DNA of 64,000 nt from Actinomycetes bacterium (lineage in GTDB: Bacteria; Actinomycetota; Actinomycetes; Propionibacteriales; Propionibacteriaceae): positions 19,278 through 83,277 of the forward strand of contig JAEVYS010000071.1 of the NCBI GenBank assembly GCA_023392635.1. Reading direction: 5' to 3'. The translations under genes were made by a program, and so were the position numbers. The notes below the pieces were generated by a model. The model searched no databases, was not told where the DNA came from, and saw only the letters and a program-made list of their open reading frames with translations. Of this stretch, positions 7,723 through 14,964 are shown in pieces. The stretch's first letter is position 1. Every line of letters begins with the position of its first letter.

Positions 7723-8508
7723 ATGTCTAGTGACACACCGCCCCGCATCTTCATTAGCTGGTCAATGGACCTCTCCCGTGAGGTAGCCACTTCACTCAAG
7801 GAGTGGCTCCGGATGGTATTCCCGGACGTTGGGAGCTTCATGTCGGATCAAGACATCGACGCTGGCACGCTGCCGATGCACCGAGTCAAGACCGAGTTGT
7901 CGGGGTCAAGCTGCGGCATTTTGGTCGTGACGCGGCAGAATCAGGAGCGCCAGTGGCTGAATTTCGAGGCCGGGGCGATGTTCAAGGAGCTTGGGTCCGA
8001 GGTGAGCCGCGTGATCCCTCTCCTTGTGGACCTTGAAGCCGCCGATCTGCGCGGCCCTATGGGTCTCCTTCAGGCCATCCCTCTGGATGAAGCAGGGCTG
8101 ATCCACAAGCTGTTGCCATCGCTGTGCCACGCATTTGGAGTAGATAAGGAACCTCGCATAAAGGTCGGGCAAGTCTTCGTCCCCTCCTTGTTAGACGGCG
8201 TGCAGGCCGCGAAGCGGCTTCATGCAATCCCGGACGACGAGAGACCCGATGTACCGGGGATGCTGGCAGAGATTCTCAGCATTGTGCGTGCGTTGAGCAA
8301 GAAATCAACCAGCAGTGATGCGAGATGGGACACCTGGGAGGAGCGGAGGGCTCTCTCGCACCTAATACCGAACGTGACGTGGCATACCGGTCCCGACGAG
8401 GTGCCGAGCTTTGAGGACTTACGGAGGCGATTGGAGAAAGATCTTCGCGCCCAGGTGAAGGATAGAGAGCCCGAGGTCGATCGAGGTGATCCACAGCCCG
8501 AGTCATGA
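7723..8508 (+). CDS. TIR-domain protein, probable NAD-consuming defence effector
   Basis: This 261-residue protein has an N-terminal TIR domain (about 7-140). RIFISWSMD is the first strand and box 1. SDQDIDAGT is the BB-loop region. The W78-x-x-x-E82 motif in QWLNFEAGAMFKEL places E82 at the catalytic glutamate used by NAD-cleaving TIR enzymes. VIPLLVDLEAADLRGPMGLLQAIPL is the late strand. This sub-type is common in defence islands. The C-terminal 120 residues form an unrecognised charged helical region ending in a disordered tail. ATG 7723 is chosen because it begins just before the first TIR strand. No sensor domain or cyclic-nucleotide synthase gene is next to it. Confidence 0.75.
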   Translation: MSSDTPPRIFISWSMDLSREVATSLKEWLRMVFPDVGSFMSDQDIDAGTLPMHRVKTELSGSSCGILVVTRQNQERQWLNFEAGAMFKELGSEVSRVIPLLVDLEAADLRGPMGLLQAIPLDEAGLIHKLLPSLCHAFGVDKEPRIKVGQVFVPSLLDGVQAAKRLHAIPDDERPDVPGMLAEILSIVRALSKKSTSSDARWDTWEERRALSHLIPNVTWHTGPDEVPSFEDLRRRLEKDLRAQVKDREPEVDRGDPQPES

Positions 8509-9167
8509 CAATCTGTCGGTGGTGGGCTGGCTACCCCTCGGAGCGGCACTGGATGGAGATAACGCAACCGCGACGACTTGGGCTGCAGCCCGATCACACC
8601 GCAGCTTAACTGCCGCGGTGTTCGCCCGCCCTGCGGCAGGAGCCCGCCTGGGAAACGCCGCTCGGAGGCTCCACGATGCTGAAGGTTCCGGTGACACTCG
8701 CGCAGCCTGGGCGATTTGCCAAGCCGATCACAGCGGTGCGTGACGCGCTGCAGGCAGACCACGGGCTACCGATTTACTTGGCGTAGAGCTCCAGACCGAT
8801 CTGACGGGCAGCACGAACTGTCCGCGCAGCGATTCACATGACGAGGGGGGAGCTTCGTCACGCTGGGGCCAACGCAAACTTCTTGTTGTCATCGACCGCA
8901 TCCGCGTCCATTCTTCCAACGTGCGCTCCGGTGGCGGACGTGGCTGAGGTGGCGCCCGGCCCGAGCTGAACTGTTGCCACGGGCTACGGGCATCCACTCA
9001 GTGAAGCCACCACCACCCGAGCCGGACGACCTAGCATCGAGCCCAACATGGGGAACTTGGGACGTCTGCTTGCTCGCATCGCAGGTTCACCCGCGTGTCT
9101 GCCTGAGAGCCTCAGTCGGGCCCGATCCCTCAGGCAGGTCTCCGATATCTTCTCCCTTGTGACTCTC
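8509..9167. other. 659-bp gap between the TIR and DUF3800 genes
   Basis: No gene of normal size is supported. One short frame, 8676-8786 on the plus strand (36 codons, ATG preceded by GGAGG), is the only candidate. The frame open upstream of 9168 lacks typical DUF3800 residues. Confidence 0.35.
8676..8786 (+). CDS. Possible 36-residue small protein
   Basis: A GGAGG sequence lies seven bases before ATG 8676, and the frame runs to TAG 8784-8786. The product would be a basic peptide with helix-forming residues (FAKPITAVRDALQADHGLPIY). It has no recognised family. It is offered only because it has the best start signal in an otherwise empty stretch. Confidence 0.2.
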   Translation: MLKVPVTLAQPGRFAKPITAVRDALQADHGLPIYLA

Positions 9168-9935
9168 ATGGCATATGTGGACGAAACAGGCGACACCGGA
9201 GATCCCGCCGCCAGACAAGGCGCTTCGAGCTGCTATGCGCTTGGATGCGTCTTGGTCAAGCTAGACGATTGGCCCTCCGCCTTCGACGAGCTAATCCGGT
9301 TCCGCCAGGGCCTTCGCAACTCCTTCGGAATCCCGATGCGGGCCGAGCTAAAGGCGAACTACCTGATTAGGAACAGCGGTTCATTGCGGACCCTGGGGAT
9401 CGCCCCGAGCCAGCGGCAGTACATCTACCGGGAGAGCCTTCGAGTGCTGCAGCGACTCCCTGCCCGAGCGTTTGGAATCGTAACCGATAAGCGGCGAGTG
9501 GGTGTTTCCGGGCAGGACTGTTTCGACTTGACCTGGGAGATGCTCTTGCAGCGTCTGGAGCGGACCTGCACGCGAGAAGGCACTTCGGTGATAATCACTC
9601 ACGATGCCGGCGAGAACGATGCGGTCAGGCGTCAAGTGCGCAAGGCTCGACGGCACCTGACCGCCGGGTCCGCTCGCGGCACAGGCATCCTGCATAACAA
9701 TCTTGACAAGGTCATCGACGATCCTGTCGCCCGCGATTCGCGGCAGTCATACTTGATTCAGTTGGCAGACATGGTTGCATACGCGGGTTGGAGGACCTAC
9801 CTAGCTCCGGGTCGAGCCGTCGCGCAGGTTGTGCCTCAGAGCACGTGGAACCACATTGGCCCCGCAACGCACACCGCCGTGAACTCGTTCAGCTTGAATG
9901 GCTCCGTGCCCGGGGTCGTCCTCAGGACAAGATAA
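9168..9935 (+). CDS. DUF3800 domain-containing protein
   Basis: The protein has 255 residues from ATG 9168. The N-terminal MAYVDETGDTGD block is the hallmark of DUF3800, a family with an RNase H-like fold found widely in phages, plasmids and defence islands. Other family features follow: RAELKAN in the first third, a central FGIVTDKRR strand, ITHDAGEND, and SYLIQLADMVAYAGWR near the C-terminus supplying a late aspartate. The acidic residues D5, E6, D9 and the late D would form a metal site, so nuclease activity is possible but not shown. The frame stays open upstream, yet family members start at this point. A hairpin follows the stop. Confidence 0.7.
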   Translation: MAYVDETGDTGDPAARQGASSCYALGCVLVKLDDWPSAFDELIRFRQGLRNSFGIPMRAELKANYLIRNSGSLRTLGIAPSQRQYIYRESLRVLQRLPARAFGIVTDKRRVGVSGQDCFDLTWEMLLQRLERTCTREGTSVIITHDAGENDAVRRQVRKARRHLTAGSARGTGILHNNLDKVIDDPVARDSRQSYLIQLADMVAYAGWRTYLAPGRAVAQVVPQSTWNHIGPATHTAVNSFSLNGSVPGVVLRTR

Positions 9936-9937
9936 AA

Positions 9938-9961
9938 GCCTCCCAGGTGGAACTGGGAGGC
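9938..9961 (+). terminator. Hairpin terminator after the DUF3800 gene
   Basis: GCCTCCCAG and CTGGGAGGC form a perfect 9-bp stem with a 6-base loop, starting two bases after the stop codon. There is no T-run. Confidence 0.6.
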
Positions 9962-10241
9962 GGGAAGCGCCTAGCCAAGCCACAGGGCGAGGTTGAGCAC
10001 TTGCCTACAGCGTAGTCCAATTCCATGCTCACCGCCGGCTTGTAAGCAGTTCCTGGGTGTCTCCGTGCCCATACGCCGCCCTTGACTTTCGCTAGCACGG
10101 CAGCTTGTCGCGGCGGTTGAGGAGGGAGCAGCGGGCGGGGCCTCTGCCCCAATCGCACCTGCAAGTGGCGCAGTGCACGAGCCAAGATCCAACGTCAACC
10201 GGAGAGGCCATACTCTCTCACCGATAGGGTTGCGATCAGCC

Positions 10242-11753
10242 TCAGGACGCGGCGCCGCCATGCCTATGAGAACTCGGATGGCGGGACGAGTTGCCACCCG
10301 CGGAGCGAGCGTCGTTTACGGCGTTGTCCGCCATCTCGCGCCACTCCTCATTCCAAATGATGCGTACCCTCCCACCGGGCTGTACACCTCCACGCTGCCC
10401 CGGTTTGACCTCGACGCGGAGCATGGCTTGGGCCAGGATCGTCCGGCGATCGTCGTCTGATGTGGTCGCCTCCCAGGCCTCCCGAAGAGAGCGGCCCGTG
10501 GGGACCCACTCCTTGCCCGGGTTCGCGTTCTCGGCCTCAATCGATGCCTCCGCGTCCCGGAGGTCGTCCAACGTCTGGTAGAGCACCTGTCGCTCCGCCC
10601 GGTCCTTGGCCCGCTCCAGTGCGGCAACCGTGCGCCGGATGCTTGACCGAATGGCAGCGAGCCGGTCCAGGTCACGCCCGGGCGTAATTCTCTCCTCCAT
10701 CTCGGGGATCTCGCCGAACTCGTCGAGGAGCGCAGACACGACGAAGTCTTCCAAGAGCACCGCGGAGATCGTGACGGTGCGGGCGCCGCTTGTTCCCGGG
10801 CGATTCGCGTAGCGTCGCTCCTTGCCCTCGGCGGCCCAACGGTAGAGCCTGAGACCTTGCGTATCGACGGCCAGACCGTAGAGCAGTGGTCGTGGGCCGT
10901 GGTCACTGCGGCCTGCCCGCTTGTGCTGTGCCTTGCGGGCAGCCAGTGCGGCTTGGATTGCGTTCCAGCGATCGAGGGGGATGAGAGCGCCTTCCGGGTC
11001 CACGAAGGGCTCGCCGTCGGCGTTGTGAACGACGCCGCCACGGTGAGGAAGCATCCCGGCTAGCGCAGGGTTAGTGAGGAGAAACTGAACAGTTCGCGGG
11101 TGCCACGTCGGAGAGCCGTACGGCGTCGGAATGCCCTCGTTCGTCCAACGCCGAGCAATGGTCGTGTACCCAGCCCCGGCGTAGACGTCCTCCAGGGCCT
11201 GGCGCACTATGGACGCCTTCTTCGGATCCGGCTCCAGACGCCCTGGGTCGTCAGCTCGCCGGCGAAGCCCAAATGGAGGAGCTCCGCCGATGGCACGCCG
11301 CCCAGAGGCGCGCTTGAACTCATTCGTTGCGACGATCCGCTCAGAAACGCGGCGACGCTCGAACGAGGCGGCGGCTAGCATGACAGACGCCGAAAGTTCA
11401 CCGCTTGCAGTGCCGAGGTCTAGAGGCTGAGACGCTCCTAGGAATGGCACGCCGACAGCTTCGCACTTGTCCAGCACCTGCCAGAGGACGAGGCCGCCTC
11501 GGTCACGCGTGAGGCGGTCGAGCGTGTCGACGTACGCGGCGACCACTTCACCGCTGGCGATATCTGCGATGAAGGCGTCCAGACCGGTCCGAGTTCGGCG
11601 GGAGCCGGAAACGCCGTCGTCGGTGTGGGTTACAAGCGGAAGTCCGGGATAAGCGCGGGCGGCAGCGCTCCGGACGTTCGCGACTTGCTTCTCCAGCGAG
11701 GTCGACCGGTCGTCGGTGCGGCTTATTCGGGCGTAGACGGCTACGTGCTTCAC
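10242..11753 (-). CDS. int: Large serine recombinase (integrase) of the element
   Basis: This 503-residue protein has the three-part layout of large serine integrases. The N-terminal resolvase domain (1-150) has VYARIS with catalytic S11, DDGVSGSRRTRTGLD and DTLDRLTRDR. The recombinase domain (about 165-265) has RAIGGAPPFGLRR and GIPTPYGSPTWHPRTVQFLLTNPALAG. The zinc-ribbon/coiled-coil region has a long helical stretch rich in Glu and Arg. The usual ribbon cysteines are not evident. The GTG at 11753 is chosen because VKHVAVYARIS begins the first strand. The attP arm begins 3 bp upstream and the core 26 bp upstream. It should catalyse integration into, and with a helper factor excision from, cpaF. 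No excisionase (RDF) gene is obvious. Confidence 0.92.
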   Translation of the reverse strand: MKHVAVYARISRTDDRSTSLEKQVANVRSAAARAYPGLPLVTHTDDGVSGSRRTRTGLDAFIADIASGEVVAAYVDTLDRLTRDRGGLVLWQVLDKCEAVGVPFLGASQPLDLGTASGELSASVMLAAASFERRRVSERIVATNEFKRASGRRAIGGAPPFGLRRRADDPGRLEPDPKKASIVRQALEDVYAGAGYTTIARRWTNEGIPTPYGSPTWHPRTVQFLLTNPALAGMLPHRGGVVHNADGEPFVDPEGALIPLDRWNAIQAALAARKAQHKRAGRSDHGPRPLLYGLAVDTQGLRLYRWAAEGKERRYANRPGTSGARTVTISAVLLEDFVVSALLDEFGEIPEMEERITPGRDLDRLAAIRSSIRRTVAALERAKDRAERQVLYQTLDDLRDAEASIEAENANPGKEWVPTGRSLREAWEATTSDDDRRTILAQAMLRVEVKPGQRGGVQPGGRVRIIWNEEWREMADNAVNDARSAGGNSSRHPSSHRHGGAAS

Positions 11754-11755
11754 GG

Positions 11756-11784
11756 CGAGAACCTTAACGCATCTCCTGCCCGTG
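11756..11784. other. Right attachment site of the element (arm plus core)
   Basis: The arm CGAGAACCTTAACGC (11756-11770) mirrors the left arm, and the core CCGTG lies at 11780-11784. To the right the sequence is the cpaF codons for the residues before EIHG. Insertion adds a short foreign tail and TAA to the 5' cpaF fragment. Confidence 0.8.
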
Positions 11785-12177
11785 GATCTCCACGTTCTCC
11801 GCATCGGGGATCTCGAACAGCGGCTGGAGCCGGCCGAACCCGAAAATGGCGTTCTCCACCGCCTGCGCGTAGGCCTGCTCGACCGGGATCGGCCACAGCG
11901 CCTCGCCGCTGGTGCTCAGTGCGTCGACGTGGTCGCGGACGACCGTCCGGACGATCGAACGGCCGAGCAGGCGTCGATCGGTCTCCGTGAGCGGCCCGGG
12001 ATGGGCCGCGATCGCCTCGGTGATGCGCTCGGACGCGCGCCGGCGCAGCGTGACCACCAGCTGCCAGTCCACTGCCGGCTCGTCGGGACGGGCCTCGATC
12101 AGCCGCTCCCTGCGATGGGTGGTCTCGAATCCGAGCTCTCCGGACAGCAGGTCGACCTCGGCCAGACGCTTCATCAT
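11780..12177 (-). pseudogene. cpaF: cpaF/tadA secretion ATPase, 5' fragment
   Basis: This is the N-terminal part of the CpaF/TadA ATPase, about 133 residues. It has the usual N-terminal helical domain (VDWQLVVTLRRRASERI, then LGRSIVRTVV) followed by FGFGRLQPLFEIPDAENVEIHG, the start of the conserved ATPase N-domain. After EIHG the frame enters the element and stops within a few codons (TAA). The matching 3' part is at 1789-2598, and the two would join in frame on excision. No catalytic motif is on this side, so the fragment cannot be active. ATG 12177 (or the next codon, also ATG) is the likely start. Confidence 0.85.
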
Positions 12178-12343
12178 GGCGGCCGCACCCCCTCACGCCG
12201 GGGGCGGCTGCACCGGGGTGGTGACGCAACGACCTACCGACGATTCCGGGAAGCGTAGGCGAGCGCGCCCCGCCTGCCCAGAGCCCTGGAGCAAGTTGTG
12301 GATAACCCCGGCAGGTTCGTACACCCCGCAGAGGCTTGACGGA

Positions 12344-12365
12344 CTGTACCTACAGGTATGTACAG
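12344..12365. promoter_or_regulatory. Palindromic operator in front of the TetR gene
   Basis: A 22-bp inverted repeat with half-site CTGTACNTAC ends 7 bases before the TetR ATG at 12373. It is most likely the binding site of that TetR protein, giving autoregulation and control of gap downstream. Confidence 0.7.
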
Positions 12366-12372
12366 TGGTCCC

Positions 12373-12957
12373 ATGGACTCCCGCGAGCGACTCGTCCTCA
12401 CGATGAGCGAACTGATGTGGGAGCGCGGGTACGCCGCGACCAGCCCCCGCGAGGTCCGCGAGCGCTCCGGCGTCGGCCAGGGCAGCATGTACCACCACTT
12501 CGCCAGCAAGCGCGACCTCGCCCTGGCGGCGCTGCAACGCAACTGCGCCGACCTGCTGCCCGCAACCGAGGACATCCTCACCGCCCCCGGCGACCCGCTC
12601 GAGAAGCTGACCGCCTACCTCACCCGGCCGCTGCCGGCACTGAAGGGCTGCAAGGTCGGCCGGATGACCCAGGATCCCCTGGTCGCCGCCGATCCCGGCC
12701 TGCTCGCGCCGGTCGGCGCGGCCTTCGCCGGCGTGCACCGGGCGTTGACCGCGGTCATCGCAGACGCGATCGCACTGGGGGAGCTCAGCGCAGACCTCGA
12801 CCCCGAGCGGACGGCGCGGCTGCTGTCGGCGTCCATCCAGGGCGGCTACGTGCTCTCCATCGCCGCGCAGGACCCGCGTCCGTTCGAGGACGCCCGCGCC
12901 GGCGCGCTCGACCTCCTCCGCGCCGCCGCCCCACCCACGAACCAGGCCGAGGCGTGA
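12373..12957 (+). CDS. TetR/AcrR family transcriptional regulator
   Basis: This 194-residue TetR-type repressor has an N-terminal helix-turn-helix (about 10-50). Its recognition helix segment is SGVGQGSMYHHFASKRDLALAAL, the classic TetR pattern. The C-terminal ligand domain is like that of TetR proteins containing a CKVGRM-TQDP segment, where the single Cys could sense electrophiles. ATG 12373 is preferred over the in-frame ATG 12358 because the latter lies inside the operator. The gene is followed after 27 bases by gap in the same direction. That arrangement suggests the repressor controls its own expression and that of gap. Ligand unknown. Confidence 0.85.
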   Translation: MDSRERLVLTMSELMWERGYAATSPREVRERSGVGQGSMYHHFASKRDLALAALQRNCADLLPATEDILTAPGDPLEKLTAYLTRPLPALKGCKVGRMTQDPLVAADPGLLAPVGAAFAGVHRALTAVIADAIALGELSADLDPERTARLLSASIQGGYVLSIAAQDPRPFEDARAGALDLLRAAAPPTNQAEA

Positions 12958-12984
12958 GCCGCAGCCACGAAGAGAGGAACTGAC

Positions 12985-13989
12985 ATGACTGTCCGCATCG
13001 GGATCAACGGCTTCGGCCGCATCGGACGCAGCTACCTGCGCGCGGCCCTCGCCAACTCCGCCGACGTGGAGGTGGTGGCCGTCAACGACCTGACCGACGC
13101 CGCCACCCTCGCCACCCTGCTGGAGTGGGACTCCATCTCCGGCCACCTCGACGGCGTCGGCGTCGATGGCGACGTGATCACGATCGGCACCCGCGGCATC
13201 ACGGTGCTGTCGCAGCGCGACCCGGCCGCCATCGCGTGGGGCGACCTGGGTGCGGACGTCGTCATCGAGTCCACCGGCTTCTTCACCGACGCCGACTCGG
13301 CTCGCGCCCACCTCAAGGGCGGCGCACGGAAGGTGATCGTCTCGGCGCCGGCGAAGGGCGACGTGCCGACCTTCGTGCTCGGGGTGAACGACGACCGGCT
13401 CGACCCGTCGTCGTCGGACGTGTTCTCCAACGGCTCGTGCACGACGAACTCGCTGGCCCCGCTCGCCAAGGTGCTCAACGACACGTTCGGCATCGACAGC
13501 GGCCTGATGACCACCATCCACGCCTACACCGGTGACCAGCGGCTGCACGACGCCCCGCACTCCGATCTCCGCCGGGCCCGGGCGGCCGCGATGTCGACGA
13601 TCCCGACCTCCTCGGGCGCGGCGAAGGCGATCGGCGTGGTGATCCCGGAGCTCGCGGGACGCCTCACCGGCTTCGCGCTCCGCGTCCCGGTGCCGGTCGG
13701 CTCCATCACCGACCTCACGGTCGTCCTGAAGAAGACGGCGACGAAGGCCGAGGTGAACGCCGCATTCGCCGAGGCCGCTGCGTCGGCGCCGCTGAAGGGC
13801 TACCTGCAGTACTCGGAGGCGCCACTGGTGTCGGTGGACATCGTCGGCAACCCGCACTCCTCGATCTTCGACGCGCCGCTCACCGAGGCGATCGGAAACC
13901 AGGTCAAGGTGCTCGGCTGGTACGACAACGAGTGGGGCTTCTCCAACCGGCTCGTCGAGTTCTCCGAGCGCATCGGCTCCGCTCTCTGA
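12985..13989 (+). CDS. gap: Glyceraldehyde-3-phosphate dehydrogenase, type I
   Basis: This 334-residue enzyme oxidises glyceraldehyde 3-phosphate to 1,3-bisphosphoglycerate with NAD+ in glycolysis. It has the Rossmann signature GINGFGRIGR, VNDLTD (the Asp that prefers NAD+), the active-site block SNGSCTTN with C152, H179 in TTIHAYTGDQ, and the C-terminal WYDNEWGFSNR. Length is normal. AGAGAGG before ATG 12985 is a ribosome-binding site. It is co-oriented with the TetR gene, not with pgk and tpi as usual in actinobacteria, so it may be a second, conditionally expressed GAPDH. A terminator hairpin follows. Confidence 0.95.
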   Translation: MTVRIGINGFGRIGRSYLRAALANSADVEVVAVNDLTDAATLATLLEWDSISGHLDGVGVDGDVITIGTRGITVLSQRDPAAIAWGDLGADVVIESTGFFTDADSARAHLKGGARKVIVSAPAKGDVPTFVLGVNDDRLDPSSSDVFSNGSCTTNSLAPLAKVLNDTFGIDSGLMTTIHAYTGDQRLHDAPHSDLRRARAAAMSTIPTSSGAAKAIGVVIPELAGRLTGFALRVPVPVGSITDLTVVLKKTATKAEVNAAFAEAAASAPLKGYLQYSEAPLVSVDIVGNPHSSIFDAPLTEAIGNQVKVLGWYDNEWGFSNRLVEFSERIGSAL

Positions 13990-14001
13990 ACGCTGGGCTG
14001 T

Positions 14002-14033
14002 GGGATCGTGCACCGTGTTCGGTGGACGATCCC
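14002..14033. terminator. Bidirectional terminator between gap and mutY
   Basis: GGGATCGTGCACC pairs with GGTGGACGATCCC (one mismatch) around a GTGTTC loop, between convergent genes. Confidence 0.65.
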
Positions 14034-14037
14034 GCGG

Positions 14038-14904
14038 TCAGTGGGGCAATCGCAGCTGCTCCCCGTGCGACTCGACCAGCCCGTCGGCCAGCAGCGAGGC
14101 GATCGCCCGCTCACGCTGGGCCGCATCGGGCCAGTCGGCGATCAGCTCCGAGGAGGCGAGGGGCCCGGGAGCGACGTCCCGCAGCCGCTTGAGCACCGCC
14201 CCGCGGGCCTGCCGGTCGCTGCCCTCGTAGCGGGCCTGGCGTCGCCGGGTGTCGCCGGTGTCGGGACAGCCGCCGGTGCGCCACGCACAGCGGTCGTTGA
14301 GCGGGCAGGCGTCGCAGCGGGGCAGGCGGGCCGTGCACACCGTGGCGCCGAGTTCCATCGCTGCGGCATTCACGATGGCCGCGTGCTCACGCTCCTCGGG
14401 CAGCACCGACGCCATCAGGACCAGGTCCCGGTGTGACGGCGGCCCGGGCTGGCTGCGCCCCTGCACCGCGCGGGCGAGGACCCGACGGGTGTTGGTGTCC
14501 ACGACCGGGTGCCGCTCGCCGTAGGCGAAGACGGCCACAGCACGCGCGGTGTAGTCGCCCACGCCAGCCAGCGCCAGCAGGTCCTCGACCTCGCGTGGCA
14601 CCTCCCCGCCGTGGCGTTCGCAGATCTCCACCGCTGCGCGGTGCAACCAGAGCGCACGTCGCGGATAGCCGAGATTCGCCCACTGCCGCAGGGCTTCCGC
14701 CGGCGGCTCCGCCGCCAGGTCGGACGGCGTCGGCCACCGCGCCAGCCACGCCTCGAGCGGAGGGATCACCCTGCTCACCGGGGTCTGCTGGAGCATGAAC
14801 TCGCTGACCAGCACGCCCCAGGCGCCGAAGCCGGGGCGCCGCCAGGGCAGGTCCCGGGCGACCTGCCGGTACCAGGCGACCAGTGGCGAGGCGAGGTCCG
14901 GCAC
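14038..14904 (-). CDS. mutY: A/G-specific adenine DNA glycosylase MutY
   Basis: This 288-residue enzyme removes adenine mispaired with 8-oxoguanine. It shows SEFMLQQTPVSRV with the catalytic Glu, the helix-hairpin-helix LLALAGVGDYTARA, the catalytic Asp in VVDTNTRRV, and the [4Fe-4S] cluster ligands C-x6-C-x2-C-x5-C in the segment CTARLPRCDACPLNDRC. The C-terminal NUDIX-like domain of longer MutY proteins is replaced by a short basic helix-rich tail, as in many actinobacterial homologues. It is a single gene, convergent with gap. The start is the ATG at 14904. Confidence 0.93.
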   Translation of the reverse strand: MPDLASPLVAWYRQVARDLPWRRPGFGAWGVLVSEFMLQQTPVSRVIPPLEAWLARWPTPSDLAAEPPAEALRQWANLGYPRRALWLHRAAVEICERHGGEVPREVEDLLALAGVGDYTARAVAVFAYGERHPVVDTNTRRVLARAVQGRSQPGPPSHRDLVLMASVLPEEREHAAIVNAAAMELGATVCTARLPRCDACPLNDRCAWRTGGCPDTGDTRRRQARYEGSDRQARGAVLKRLRDVAPGPLASSELIADWPDAAQRERAIASLLADGLVESHGEQLRLPH

Positions 14905-14964
14905 GCGCCCAGCCTAGGAGCCACCACCATCGGCCGGAACCGCCGTCACGGCGCTGCGGGCGGG

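Larger units (their letters stand above)
2594..11784. mobile_element. 9.19-kb integrative element with a large serine integrase, inserted in cpaF
   Basis: The two halves of cpaF are separated by a block bounded by direct repeats of CCGTG (2594-2598 and 11780-11784), giving a unit of 9,186 bp. Excision at this core would rejoin the cpaF codons for EIHG and CDS without a frameshift. The large serine recombinase reads inward from the right end, 26 bp from the core, the usual place for a serine integrase. No replication or conjugation genes are recognisable. The rest is cargo: a restriction-like nuclease, a TIGR02391 protein, a three-gene operon of unknown role, a small Cys-rich protein, a TIR protein and a DUF3800 protein. 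Its DNA looks more A/T-rich than the flanking housekeeping genes, which suggests transfer. Confidence 0.9.

Noticed and set aside
8220..8762. A 180-codon minus-strand frame overlapping the TIR gene end
   Set aside because: Half lies opposite the TIR gene and the product has no recognisable features.
12297..12305. TGTGGATAA, identical to the DnaA-box consensus
   Set aside because: A single box without a cluster, dnaA, dnaN or an A/T-rich region does not support an origin.
12193..14013. A 606-codon minus-strand frame opposite the TetR and gap genes
   Set aside because: It is the high-GC mirror frame of two genes with clear family matches; its product is a low-complexity Arg/Gly/Val-rich string.
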